A stretch of DNA of 64,000 nucleotides. Origin: Pseudomonas fluorescens HK44 (GTDB lineage Bacteria; Pseudomonadota; Gammaproteobacteria; Pseudomonadales; Pseudomonadaceae). The stretch is from positions 62,001 through 126,000 of the forward strand of contig NZ_AFOY02000014.1 in NCBI RefSeq assembly GCF_000217955.3. The letters run 5' to 3'. Position numbers and translations under genes: made by a program. Below are positions 10,507 through 19,163 of this stretch, piece by piece. Within the stretch, counting starts at the first letter, position 1. Every line of letters begins with the position of its first letter. The notes beneath the pieces were generated by a model. That model ran no database searches, was not told the DNA's origin, and saw nothing but the letters and a program-made list of their open reading frames with translations.

Positions 10507-12015
10507 TCAAGCCTTGCCCGGAATCCCGTACTTGCGCAATCGATGGGCGATGGCGGTGTGGGAGGTTTGCAGGCGGCTCGCCAGTTGGCGGGTCGAGGGG
10601 TAGTTGACGTAGAGTTTTTCCAGCAGGGTTTTCTCGAACGCTTCCACGGCCTGCTCAAGGCTGTCGACATCCACGTCGCTTTCGCGCGCCACCGAGGTGC
10701 CGGCGATGTCCAGGTCGCCGATGTCCACCAGGCTGCTTTCGCAAATGGCCGCGGCGCGGAAGATCACGTTTTGCAATTGCCGCACATTACCCGGCCAGCG
10801 GTTGCCGAGCAGGGCCGGGTAGGTGCCGGGCGCCAGGCGACAGACCGGGCGCTGGATCTGTGCGCAGGCCTGCTGCATGAAGTAGCGCGCCAGCAACAGG
10901 ATGTCCTGACCGCGCTCACGCAGCGGCGGGACTTCGACGTTGAGCACGTTGAGGCGGTAGAACAGGTCTTCACGGAACGCGCCTTCGCTGACCATTTTTT
11001 CCAGGTCACGGTGAGTGGCGCTGAGAATCCGCACGTTGACCTTGACCTCGCGATCGCCACCGACCCGACGGAAGCTGCCATCGTTGAGGAAACGCAACAG
11101 TTTGGCCTGCAAGTACGGTGACATTTCGCCGATCTCGTCGAGGAACACCGTGCCCTGGTTGGCCAGTTCCATCAGGCCTGGCTTGCCGCCACGCTGAGCG
11201 CCGGTGAAGGCGCCGGGGGCGTAGCCGAACAGCTCGCTTTCGGCGAGGTTCTCCGGGAGCGCCGCGCAGTTCAACGCCAGAAACGGCGCACCGTGTCGGG
11301 CGCTGGTCGCATGGCAGGCGCGGGCCACCAGCTCTTTGCCGGTGCCGGTTTCACCCTGGATCAGCAGCGGAGCATCGAGCGCCGCCACCCGTTGCGCACG
11401 AGCCTTGAGGGTGCGGATCGCCGGGGACTCACCGAGCAGCGCATCGAAACCTTCGGCGTGATCGTGGTGCAACGCCGAGAGTTGTTCACCGATGCGATTG
11501 GGTTGATACAAGGTCAGCAGGGCGCCGGCATCGGTGATGGGCGTTGCGTCCAGCAGCAAGGTCTGGCCGTTGACGGTGATCTCGCGCAAAGGCAGACGGA
11601 AGCCATGTTCAAGCAGCGTTTCGAGCAACGCCGGATCGGCGAACAGCTCGGCGACGCTTTCCCCCGCCGGTTCACGGCCGTACAAGGCGATCAGCGCCGG
11701 GTTGGCCAGCAACACGTTGCCGACGCTATCGAGGGCCAGCACCGGGTCGGTCATCGCCGCCAGCAGCGCATCGAGTTGCAGGTGCCGACGCTGTCCGGGA
11801 AGAATGTCGACCACCGTCACCGCTTGTACGCCGCGCACGCTGAACAGCGCATCACGCAGCTCTTCGAGCACTTGCGGGCTGAGGGTCGGCGCATCGATGT
11901 AAACGTTCGGCGGAACCATTTCCACCGCATCCAGATTGAGATTGCGCCCACCGAGCAAGGCCAGGACTTCCTGGGTAATGCCGACGCGGTCGATGAAGCT
12001 GACGTGGATACGCAT
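10507..12015 (-). CDS. gcsR: Sigma-54-dependent TyrR-family activator of glycine cleavage
   Basis: Enhancer-binding protein of 502 aa. It has an N-terminal ACT domain (1-70), a PAS-like domain (about 78-140), and an AAA+ domain with Walker A GETGTGKE (221-228), the sigma-54 contact loop GAFTGA (268-273) and Walker B FLDE (291-294). A C-terminal helix-turn-helix (about 470-500, TRQLASRLQTSHTAIAHRL) follows. The intact GAFTGA means it should activate sigma-54, unlike E. coli TyrR. Its place next to gcvHP, with a -24/-12 promoter and tandem operators, supports a glycine-responsive GcsR role. The homologous regulator PhhR has similar domains but sits with phenylalanine hydroxylase genes. Confidence 0.9.
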   Translation of the reverse strand: MRIHVSFIDRVGITQEVLALLGGRNLNLDAVEMVPPNVYIDAPTLSPQVLEELRDALFSVRGVQAVTVVDILPGQRRHLQLDALLAAMTDPVLALDSVGNVLLANPALIALYGREPAGESVAELFADPALLETLLEHGFRLPLREITVNGQTLLLDATPITDAGALLTLYQPNRIGEQLSALHHDHAEGFDALLGESPAIRTLKARAQRVAALDAPLLIQGETGTGKELVARACHATSARHGAPFLALNCAALPENLAESELFGYAPGAFTGAQRGGKPGLMELANQGTVFLDEIGEMSPYLQAKLLRFLNDGSFRRVGGDREVKVNVRILSATHRDLEKMVSEGAFREDLFYRLNVLNVEVPPLRERGQDILLLARYFMQQACAQIQRPVCRLAPGTYPALLGNRWPGNVRQLQNVIFRAAAICESSLVDIGDLDIAGTSVARESDVDVDSLEQAVEAFEKTLLEKLYVNYPSTRQLASRLQTSHTAIAHRLRKYGIPGKA

Positions 12016-12096
12016 GGGGAGGTTCAGTGTTCTGGAGTGCGGAGGGTGGCAAGTATGCCTTGGAGCGGGGTGTCAGGTGAAATTCGTAATCAAATT

Positions 12097-12184
12097 GTAG
12101 GAGCAAAGCTTGCTCGCGATGAACGATAACGCGGTGTATCAGTTACACCACGGTGCCTGCATCGCGAGCAAGCTTTGCTCCTAC
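12097..12184. repeat. REP-like inverted doublet, GTAGGAGCAAAGCTTGCTCGC type
   Basis: Facing copies GTAGGAGCAAAGCTTGCTCG and its complement, separated by about 40 bp, between the gcsR promoter side and the 3' end of the DUF5064 gene. Confidence 0.88.
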
Positions 12185-12194
12185 AGGTTATGGG

Positions 12195-12554
12195 TTATTC
12201 CAGATGTTCAGGCTTCATCGGATCACCGGATTTCACATCCAGTTGCGCACGCACATCTTCGAACATCTCGTCGTAATACTTATGCATCGAGCCGATGCTG
12301 GCCGTCTTGGGCATGCCGTACTTCTGTGCGATGCGCGTGGCATGTCGGGCAAAGTCGAAGGCCTGGTCTTTGGCCAGGAAGAAGTCTTCCTTCAGGTCCT
12401 TGCCCTCGACCGAGCCATGCACCGTGAAGAGCATGCCTTTGCCTTCCTTGGGATCTGTGGTGACCTCATAGTCAATGCACAGGTTGTAGCTGAAGTCGTC
12501 CTTGTTCAGCGCATGGCGCTCGATGTGCAAGTGACCGGGCTCAAACGTGGCCAT
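12195..12554 (-). CDS. DUF5064 family protein
   Basis: Soluble protein of 119 aa starting MATFEPGHLHIERHAL, which I recognise as the DUF5064 start found in pseudomonads. The function is unknown. The ATG at 12554 has AAGGAGA 6 nt upstream, so the longer frame from 12575 is not used. There is no signal peptide or membrane helix, and the chain is rich in charged residues. It lies just downstream of arcC on the same strand (57 bp) and could be read through from the arc operon, but nothing else links it to arginine metabolism. Confidence 0.85.
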   Translation of the reverse strand: MATFEPGHLHIERHALNKDDFSYNLCIDYEVTTDPKEGKGMLFTVHGSVEGKDLKEDFFLAKDQAFDFARHATRIAQKYGMPKTASIGSMHKYYDEMFEDVRAQLDVKSGDPMKPEHLE

Positions 12555-12611
12555 GGGCGTCTCCTTCAAAGGCATTGAAACGGGGCAGGTTCAAGGCCTG
12601 CCCGGCTGTTT

Positions 12612-13541
12612 TCATAGGTAGGTGATACCAGGTTTGGCCGTGCTGATACGGGTGCCGGCGTTGCCCTGGACGATCGCTTCGATGTCCGAGAGTGAACCGA
12701 TCACCGCGACTTTGCCAGTGTGGCGGGCGAACTCGCAGGCAGCCTGGACTTTCGGCCCCATGGAGCCGGCCGCGAAGCCGAGTTTTTCGATGTCGTCCGG
12801 GTGGGCCCGGGCGATGGCTCTCTGAGTCGGTTTGCCAAAGTCGATAAACGCGGCGTTGACGTCGGTGGCGATCACCAGCAAGTCACTTTCAAGCTGTTCG
12901 GCCAGCAGCGCCGAACACAGGTCCTTGTCGATCACCGCTTCCACGCCCTTGAGCTGGCGGTGCTCGTCGTACATCGTTGGAATGCCGCCACCGCCTGCGC
13001 AGATCACGATGCTGCCTTTTTCCAGCAGCCACTTGACCGGGCGGATTTCAAAAATGCGCTTGGGTTTCGGGCTGGCCACCACGCGACGGAATTTGTCGCC
13101 ATCCGGGGCGATGGCCCAACCTTTTTCGGCGGCGAGTTTTTCTGCTTCGGCCTTGGAGTAGACCGGGCCGATGGGCTTGCTCGGGTGTTGGAACGCCGGG
13201 TCATTGGGGTCGACTTCGACTTGGGTCAGCAGGGTCGCGAAGGGCACTTCGAAGTCCAGCAGGTTGCCCAGTTCCTGTTCGATGATGTAGCCGATCATGC
13301 CATCGGTTTCAGCACCCAGCACGTCCAGCGGATAAGGGCTGACAGAGGTGTAGGCGGCCGCTTGCAACGACAGCAGACCGATTTGCGGGCCATTGCCGTG
13401 GGCGATCACCAGTTGATTGCCGGGATGGATCTTGGCGATCTGTTCCGTGGCGATGCGGATATTGACGCGTTGATTGTCCGCGGTCATGGGTTCACCACGG
13501 CGGAGCAGGGCGTTACCGCCCAGTGCAATGACGATACGCAT
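12612..13541 (-). CDS. arcC: Carbamate kinase
   Basis: Last step of the arginine deiminase pathway: carbamoyl phosphate plus ADP gives ATP, carbon dioxide and ammonia. The protein is 309 aa with the usual [17 protein letters not shown] start, NGPQIGLL (about 51-58) and CAGGGGIP (about 181-188). It is the fourth gene of arcDABC, 211 bp downstream of arcB with a REP-like doublet between. It yields the pathway's only ATP, useful when oxygen is limiting. Confidence 0.97.
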   Translation of the reverse strand: MRIVIALGGNALLRRGEPMTADNQRVNIRIATEQIAKIHPGNQLVIAHGNGPQIGLLSLQAAAYTSVSPYPLDVLGAETDGMIGYIIEQELGNLLDFEVPFATLLTQVEVDPNDPAFQHPSKPIGPVYSKAEAEKLAAEKGWAIAPDGDKFRRVVASPKPKRIFEIRPVKWLLEKGSIVICAGGGGIPTMYDEHRQLKGVEAVIDKDLCSALLAEQLESDLLVIATDVNAAFIDFGKPTQRAIARAHPDDIEKLGFAAGSMGPKVQAACEFARHTGKVAVIGSLSDIEAIVQGNAGTRISTAKPGITYL

Positions 13542-13571
13542 AATGCAATCCTTCTGAAATTCGGTGATCCC

Positions 13572-13735
13572 GTAGGAGCTGCTTTTGTGGCGAGCGAGCT
13601 TGCTCGCGCTCGAGCGCGCAGCGGTCGCAATCAGGCAGAATACGGCGCAACTGGTGCGACACGATTGAAGCCTTTACGACTGCTGCGCAGCCGAGCGGGA
13701 GCAAGCTCCCTCGCCACAAAAACTGCTTCCACAAG
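13572..13735. repeat. REP-like mixed doublet between arcB and arcC
   Basis: Contains GTGGCGAGCGAGCTTGCTCGC on one side and the family-B unit GGGAGCAAGCTCCCTCGCCAC on the other, about 120 bp apart and facing. It fills most of the arcB-arcC gap. Confidence 0.82.
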
Positions 13736-13752
13736 AAGGAAGCGTCAGCCTG

Positions 13753-14763
13753 TTAGATATCCGCCAGCGCCGAGACCAGGATCGCCTTGATGGTGTGCAT
13801 GCGGTTTTCCGCTTGCTCGAAGGCGATGTTGGCGGGCGATTCGAAGACTTCTTCAGTCACCTCAACGCCGTTGGCCAGGTGCGGGTAGCGCGCCGCGATA
13901 TCCTTGCCGACCTTGGTTTCGCTGTTGTGGAACGCCGGCAGGCAATGCATGAATTTCACCCGGGGATTGCCCGAAGCTTTCATCATTTTAGCGTTGACCT
14001 GGTACGGCAGCAGTTGCTCGATACGCTCGTCCCACGCTTCGACCGGTTCACCCATCGACACCCAGATGTCGGTGTGGATGAAGTCCACGCCCTTGACCGC
14101 CTCGGCAGGGTCTTCGGTGATGGTGATGCGTGCACCGCTTTCGATGGCGAAAGCTTTGCACTGATCGATGAAGTCCTGATGGGGCCACAGTGCTTTCGGC
14201 GCGCCGATGCGCACGTCCATGCCGAGTTTGGCGCCGATCATCAGCAGCGAGTTGCCCATGTTGTAGCGCGCGTCACCGAGGTAGGCGTAGCTGATGTCAT
14301 GCAGCGGCTTGTCGCTGTGCTCGCGCATGGTCAGGGTGTCGGCGATCATTTGGGTCGGGTGGAATTCGGCGGTCAGGCCGTTGAACACCGGTACCCCAGC
14401 GAACGTGGCCAGCTCTTCGACGATTTCCTGTTCGAAGCCTCGGTATTCGATCGCATCGAACATCCGCCCGAGAACGCGGGCGGTGTCTTTCATGCTTTCC
14501 TTATGGCCAATTTGCGACGACACCGGGTCGATGTAGGTGACGTGAGCGCCCTGGTCATGCGCCGCGACTTCGAAGGCGCAGCGGGTGCGGGTCGAGGTTT
14601 TTTCGAAGATCAGCGCGATGTTCTTGCCTTTGAGGTGTGGCTGTTCGGTGCCGGTGTACTTGGCGCGTTTCAGGTCGCGGGACAGGTCCAGCAGGTAGTG
14701 CAGCTCGCGATTGGTGTGGTGCATCAAACTCAGCAGGCTGCGATTACGCATATTAAAAGCCAT
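13753..14763 (-). CDS. arcB: Ornithine carbamoyltransferase, catabolic
   Basis: Converts citrulline and phosphate to ornithine and carbamoyl phosphate. The protein is 336 aa with the carbamoyl-phosphate motif STRTR (about residue 55), the HPTQ motif and HCLPAFH near 270. The ATG at 14763 has AAGGAGA upstream; the longer frame is rejected. It sits between arcA and arcC, which marks the catabolic isoenzyme rather than biosynthetic ArgF. Confidence 0.97.
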   Translation of the reverse strand: MAFNMRNRSLLSLMHHTNRELHYLLDLSRDLKRAKYTGTEQPHLKGKNIALIFEKTSTRTRCAFEVAAHDQGAHVTYIDPVSSQIGHKESMKDTARVLGRMFDAIEYRGFEQEIVEELATFAGVPVFNGLTAEFHPTQMIADTLTMREHSDKPLHDISYAYLGDARYNMGNSLLMIGAKLGMDVRIGAPKALWPHQDFIDQCKAFAIESGARITITEDPAEAVKGVDFIHTDIWVSMGEPVEAWDERIEQLLPYQVNAKMMKASGNPRVKFMHCLPAFHNSETKVGKDIAARYPHLANGVEVTEEVFESPANIAFEQAENRMHTIKAILVSALADI

Positions 14764-14779
14764 GATGTGGATCTCCTTG

Positions 14780-14921
14780 CCCGACACTGTGAAAGCTACT
14801 GCGCTTGGAAATACTGCGTAAAAAACAGGCTCGGAATGCTCATTTACAAGCAGTAGACTCCGCTTCCTCGCCTGTTTTTGCCTTGTCTTTCCTACGCTCG
14901 CTACGCTTTCACAGCGTCGGG
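14780..14921. repeat. Long imperfect hairpin in the arcA-arcB intercistronic region
   Basis: The outer arms CCCGACACTGTGAAAGC (14780-14796) and GCTTTCACAGCGTCGGG (14905-14921) pair at 16 of 17 positions. The inner arms (14820-14836, AAAAAACAGGC; 14863-14880, GCCTGTTTTTG) pair again with one or two mismatches. The whole 180-bp gap could fold as one branched stem in the arc mRNA. It is unlike the REP families in this window. Confidence 0.78.
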
Positions 14922-14944
14922 TCGTAATAAATTAAAAAATGAAA

Positions 14945-16201
14945 TCAATAGTCGATCGGGTCGCGGATGATCGGGCAGGTCATGCAGTGGCCACCGCCAC
15001 GGCCACGGCCGAGTTCACTGGCGCTGATGGTGATGACCTCGACCCCGGCCTTGCGCAGCAGGGTGTTGGTGTAGGTGTTGCGGTCGTAACCGATCACCAC
15101 GCCGGGTTCCACGGCCACCACATTGTTGCCGTCGTCCCACTGTTCGCGTTCGGCGGCGAAGCTGTTGCCGCCGGTTTCGACGACGCGCAGGGCCTTGAGG
15201 TTGAGCGCGGCGGCCACGGTGTCGAGGAAGCTGGTTTCTTCGCGACGGATGTCGATGCCGCCCGGTTTGCTTTCGTCAGGGCGCAGGGTGAAGGCGACGA
15301 TCTGGCTCACCACTTCCGGGAAGATCGTCACCAGGTCGCGGTCGCAGAAGCTGAACACGGTGTCCAGGTGCATGGCCGCACGGGATTTCGGCAGGCCGGC
15401 AACGATCACGCGCTCGACCGCCTTGTGCTTGAACAGGTTCAGCGCCAGTTGACCGATGGCCTGACGGGACGAGCGTTCGCCCATGCCGATCAACACCACG
15501 CCATTACCGATGGGCATCACGTCGCCGCCTTCCAGCGTGGCGTTGCCGTGCTCCTGATCCGGGTCGCCGTACCAGACCTGGAAGTCGGCGTTGGTGAACT
15601 CCGGGTGGAACTTGTAGATGGCGCTGGCCAGCAGGGTTTCCTGACGGCGCGCCGGCCAGTGCATCGGGTTCAGCGTGACGCCGCCATAGATCCAGCAGGT
15701 GGTGTCGCGGGTGAACTGGGTGTTCGGCAGTGGCGGCAGAATGAAGCTGGAATGGCCAAGGAAGTCGCGGAACATTTCGATGGTCTTGCCGCCGAAGCTG
15801 TTGGGCAGGTCATCGGCCGACACGCCGCCGATCAGGAATTCGGCGATCTTGCGCGGTTCCAGGCTGCGCAACCAGGCGTTAACTTCGTGGACCAGGCCGA
15901 CACCCACCGAGTTGGCGGTGATCTTGCGCTCCAGGATCCAGTCCAGCGCTTGCGGGTTGGCGACGATGTCGGTCAGCAGGTTGTGCATTTCCAGCACGTC
16001 GATATCGCGCTCACGCATCTTGGTGACGAAGTCGAAATGGTCACGCTTGGCCTGGGCGACCCACAGCACATCATCGAAAAGCAGTTCGTCGCAGTTGTTC
16101 GGGGTCAGCCGCTGGTGGGCCAGGCCGGGGGAGCACACCATGACTTTGCGCAGTTTGCCGGCTTCGGAATGTACGCCGTACTTAACTTTTTCCGTGGTCA
16201 T
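14945..16201 (-). CDS. arcA: Arginine deiminase
   Basis: Hydrolyses arginine to citrulline and ammonia, first enzyme of the pathway. The protein is 418 aa. The nucleophilic cysteine is in [10 protein letters not shown] near the C-terminus (about residue 406), and other active-site motifs are [10 protein letters not shown] (about 278-287) and [13 protein letters not shown] precedes the ATG at 16201. It lies 42 bp after arcD. Confidence 0.97.
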   Translation of the reverse strand: MTTEKVKYGVHSEAGKLRKVMVCSPGLAHQRLTPNNCDELLFDDVLWVAQAKRDHFDFVTKMRERDIDVLEMHNLLTDIVANPQALDWILERKITANSVGVGLVHEVNAWLRSLEPRKIAEFLIGGVSADDLPNSFGGKTIEMFRDFLGHSSFILPPLPNTQFTRDTTCWIYGGVTLNPMHWPARRQETLLASAIYKFHPEFTNADFQVWYGDPDQEHGNATLEGGDVMPIGNGVVLIGMGERSSRQAIGQLALNLFKHKAVERVIVAGLPKSRAAMHLDTVFSFCDRDLVTIFPEVVSQIVAFTLRPDESKPGGIDIRREETSFLDTVAAALNLKALRVVETGGNSFAAEREQWDDGNNVVAVEPGVVIGYDRNTYTNTLLRKAGVEVITISASELGRGRGGGHCMTCPIIRDPIDY

Positions 16202-16243
16202 TTCAGATCCTCCAGATAACAAAACAGTCGAGTGGTACAAGTG

Positions 16244-17671
16244 CTACAGGGTCAGGAAGCCGTCATAGAGTCCATAGGCCGCCACCAGGGCACCAATGAC
16301 GACCGCGGTGAAAATCAGCGCCTCGACGCGGGTGAACACCGCTTTACCCAACTCGCGCTTGGCCTTGGCGAACAGGATCGCGCCGGGGGCATAGAGCAGG
16401 GCGGACAGCAGCAGGTATTTGATGCCGCCTGCGTACAGCAGCCAGATCGCGTAGATCAGCGCGATGGCGCCGATGATCAGGTCTTTCTGGCGTTCGGCCA
16501 GGGCGTTTTCGTAGCTCTCGCCGCGTACCGCCAGCAGCAGGGCATAGGCCGCCGACCACAGGTAAGGCACCAGAATCATCGAGGTGGCGAGGTAGATCAG
16601 CGACAGGTAAGTGCTGGCCGAGAACAGGGTGATGATCAGGAAAATCTGCACCATGGCGTTGGTCAGCCATAAGGCATTGACCGGCACCTGTTTGGAGTTT
16701 TCCTTACGCAGGAACTCCGGCATGGTGTGGTCCTTGGCGGCGGCGAACATGATCTCCGCACACAGCAGCACCCACGACAACAATGCACCGAGCAACGAGA
16801 TGACCAGGCCGACGCTGATCAACACAGCGCCCCAGTGACCGACGACGTGTTCAAGTACGGCGGCCATCGACGGGTTTTGCAGTTTGGCCAACGCCGGTTG
16901 AGTCATGATGCCCAGTGACAGCACGTTCACCAGTACCAGGAACAACAGCACGGTGATGAAGCCGATGACGGTGGCTTTACCGACGTCCGAACGTTTCTCC
17001 GCCCGGGCCGAAAAGATGCTTGCGCCTTCGATGCCGATGAACACCCAGACGGTGACCAGCATCATGTTGCGCACCTGGTTCATCACGCTGCCCAGGTCCG
17101 GGTTTTTCAGGCCCCAGATGTCGGCGCTGAAGATGTCGAGTTTGAAGGCGAAGATCGCGATCAAGACGAACAACAGCAGCGGCACGACTTTGGCGACGGT
17201 GGTCACCAGGTTGATGAACGCCGCTTCCTTGATCCCGCGCAGTACCAGAAAATGCACGGCCCACAGCAGCAGCGAAGCGCCGATTACCGCCGCTACGGTG
17301 TTGCCTTCGCCGAAGATCGGGAAGAAGTAGCCCAAGGTGCTGAACAGCAGAACAAAGTAGCCGACGTTACCCAGCCAGGCACTGATCCAGTAACCCCAGG
17401 CGGACGAGAAACCCATGTAGTCGCCGAATCCGGCCTTGGCGTAGGCGTAGACGCCGCCATCGAGGTCAGGCTTGCGGTTGGCGAGGGTCTGGAAGACGAA
17501 CGCCAGGGTCAACATGCCCACGGCCGTAATGGCCCAACCTATCAGCACTGCGCCGACATCCGCACTGGCGGCCATGTTTTGCGGCAAAGAGAATATCCCG
17601 CCCCCAATCATGGAACCCACTACCAGGGCGACTAAGGCGCCGAGTCGTAGTTTTCCGGACGATTCAGACAT
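16244..17671 (-). CDS. arcD: Arginine/ornithine antiporter
   Basis: Inner-membrane antiporter of the APC superfamily exchanging arginine for ornithine, so uptake costs no energy. The protein is 475 aa with about 12-13 helices. The family motif GSMIGGGIFSLPQNMA lies near residue 18-33 and DGGVYAYAKAGFG near 70. The ATG at 17671 is preceded by GGAG; a second ATG 12 nt upstream is possible. It is the first gene of arcDABC, behind an Anr/Fnr-type promoter. Confidence 0.95.
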   Translation of the reverse strand: MSESSGKLRLGALVALVVGSMIGGGIFSLPQNMAASADVGAVLIGWAITAVGMLTLAFVFQTLANRKPDLDGGVYAYAKAGFGDYMGFSSAWGYWISAWLGNVGYFVLLFSTLGYFFPIFGEGNTVAAVIGASLLLWAVHFLVLRGIKEAAFINLVTTVAKVVPLLLFVLIAIFAFKLDIFSADIWGLKNPDLGSVMNQVRNMMLVTVWVFIGIEGASIFSARAEKRSDVGKATVIGFITVLLFLVLVNVLSLGIMTQPALAKLQNPSMAAVLEHVVGHWGAVLISVGLVISLLGALLSWVLLCAEIMFAAAKDHTMPEFLRKENSKQVPVNALWLTNAMVQIFLIITLFSASTYLSLIYLATSMILVPYLWSAAYALLLAVRGESYENALAERQKDLIIGAIALIYAIWLLYAGGIKYLLLSALLYAPGAILFAKAKRELGKAVFTRVEALIFTAVVIGALVAAYGLYDGFLTL

Positions 17672-17703
17672 GCATGACTCCATTGCCGGAGAAGAGAGGC
17701 CAC

Positions 17704-17745
17704 ACTCTAAATCCGCTCGCTGACAGGACAGCTGATCTGGATCAG
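17704..17745 (-). promoter_or_regulatory. Anr (Fnr-type) promoter of arcDABC
   Basis: An Fnr-like palindrome CTGAT-CTGG-ATCAG lies at 17732-17745 (consensus TTGAT-N4-ATCAA). A -10-like TAGAGT on the minus strand lies at 17704-17709. A start near 17697 would put the palindrome at about -41.5, the class II activator position. The deviating outer bases suggest moderate affinity. Confidence 0.68.
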
Positions 17746-18113
17746 TTCATGGCCACATTCCATTGTTGATGACTGATGTGTGAAGACTTCCTGAATAGTG
17801 CGGATGTGCCACAAGAAGCTTATTCCAGAGGGCTTTTCATAAATTAACCAAGAATGGCTGCGAGCCTTGAAACTAGTTGTTTTTTCAGGATATGCAAATT
17901 CTGCGCGTCTGTTTTTCAGTACAGAATTTATATGTCTGGAATGACCCATAAAACCGGCAAAGTGCCTTCATGGAATCGATAAGAGCGTTCTGAATAACAG
18001 TTGTTTTTTGCCGTTAACTGACAAACGTCATTCCACGTTGCCTATTTAATGGAATGAACGCTTGTTATGGTTTAAAAACATGACGAACAATCGATGTGAG
18101 AGGGGAGGCAAGG
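17746..18113. other. Intergenic, arcD upstream side and alkA upstream side
   Basis: About 370 bp, relatively AT-rich, between the divergent arc operon and alkA. I see no convincing gene, terminator or REP unit. Further arcD control sites such as ArgR boxes could lie here, but I cannot identify one by eye. Confidence 0.4.
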
Positions 18114-18161
18114 ATGTCGCAACCGGCGCTAACGCTTCGACTCGGCGGGCTGTTGTGGTGA
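18114..18161 (+). CDS. Possible 15-codon leader peptide ahead of alkA
   Basis: An ATG at 18114 has a very strong ribosome-binding site (GGGGAGG) and encodes MSQPALTLRLGGLLW. Its TGA (18159-18161) overlaps a GTG (18158-18160) in the alkA frame as GTGA, the classic arrangement for translational coupling. Alternatively it is the original start of alkA, separated from the body by a frameshift. Confidence 0.4.
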   Translation: MSQPALTLRLGGLLW

Positions 18162-19021
18162 GGCTGTTGCTTGACTATCAGCCGCCTTATGACTGGCCGG
18201 CGATGCTCGGCTTTTTGTCGGCGCGGGCGATTGCCGGGATGGAGTCGGTGGTCGATGGTGTGTACTCGCGCAGCATCAGCCTGAACGGTGTGCACGGCAC
18301 GTTTTCGATTACGCCAGCGGCTGATGATACGCTGGACGTGAGGCTGTGCTTCCCTGATGCGTCAGTCGTGCCCGAGATTGTGACGCGGTTGCGTCGGATG
18401 TTCGATCTGGACGCGGATCTGCCGCGTGTCCACCAGCAACTGGCAGTTGATCCGTTGATGGCAAGGTTGATTGCCGAGCGTCCCGGTCTACGAGTACCGG
18501 GGGCGTGGGACGGGTTGGAACTGGCGATTCGTGCGGTATTGGGCCAGCAGATTACGGTGAGTGCGGCGATTAAGCTGGCGGGGAAACTGGTGGCTCAGTA
18601 TGGCAAACCGTTGCCTTCTCCATTATCTGGATTGACTCATGTGTTCCCTGAAGCGGCGGTGTTGGCGGCAGCGGATCTGGCAACGTTGGGAATGCCGAAA
18701 AGCCGTGGGCGGACGCTGTCTGGTGTCGCGCAGGCATTGCTTGACGATCCCTTGTTGTTTGATCCGGGTCGCGACGACGGCGTTGCGCGATTGCTGGCAT
18801 TGTGGGGGATTGGCGACTGGACGGCGCAGTACATCGCGTTGCGACAGATGCGCGAGATGGATGCGTTTCCGTCAGGGGATGTGGGATTGATCAACGCCCT
18901 GGCGGCGCTGGAAGGCGGGCCGGTGACACCGCGAGAATTGTTGGCCCGTGCCGAGGCTTGGCGACCGTGTCGGGCGTATGCGGCGCAGGTGCTGTGGACG
19001 TCGTTGGTTCGGGCTGACTGA
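18158..19021 (+). CDS. alkA: DNA-3-methyladenine glycosylase II (AlkA family)
   Basis: Base-excision repair glycosylase that removes alkylated bases. The start matches E. coli AlkA (LDYQPPYDW against LNWQPPYDW). The middle has RAVLGQQITV, and the helix-hairpin-helix is GIGDWTAQYIALR (about residue 221-233 from this start), followed by FPSGDVGL, whose Asp is the catalytic residue. The open frame extends upstream to an alternative start TTG at 18062, but the family N-terminus aligns from the GTG at 18158, giving about 287 aa against 282 in E. coli. The GTG has a weak ribosome-binding site of its own. No ada gene is next to it. Confidence 0.85.
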   Translation: MRLLLDYQPPYDWPAMLGFLSARAIAGMESVVDGVYSRSISLNGVHGTFSITPAADDTLDVRLCFPDASVVPEIVTRLRRMFDLDADLPRVHQQLAVDPLMARLIAERPGLRVPGAWDGLELAIRAVLGQQITVSAAIKLAGKLVAQYGKPLPSPLSGLTHVFPEAAVLAAADLATLGMPKSRGRTLSGVAQALLDDPLLFDPGRDDGVARLLALWGIGDWTAQYIALRQMREMDAFPSGDVGLINALAALEGGPVTPRELLARAEAWRPCRAYAAQVLWTSLVRAD

Positions 19022-19057
19022 AATTGTTTCGATAGTTGCGCTGACTGTTTGCTCGTT

Positions 19058-19150
19058 ATCGCGAGCAGGCTCGCTCCCACACTGGATTTGTTTCAGGCAT
19101 ACGTTTGCGCGTACACCGCGATTTCTTGTGGGAGCGAGCCTGCTCGCGAA
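19058..19150. repeat. REP-like inverted doublet, family A
   Basis: ATCGCGAGCAGGCTCGCTCC and its facing complement about 50 bp later, lying between the convergent alkA and CoA-transferase genes. Confidence 0.9.
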
Positions 19151-19163
19151 GGCGGTCGAACAT

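Noticed and set aside
17707..17949. An 80-codon minus-strand frame upstream of arcD
   Set aside because: It overlaps the Anr-type promoter region, has no ribosome-binding site and has an unusual composition.
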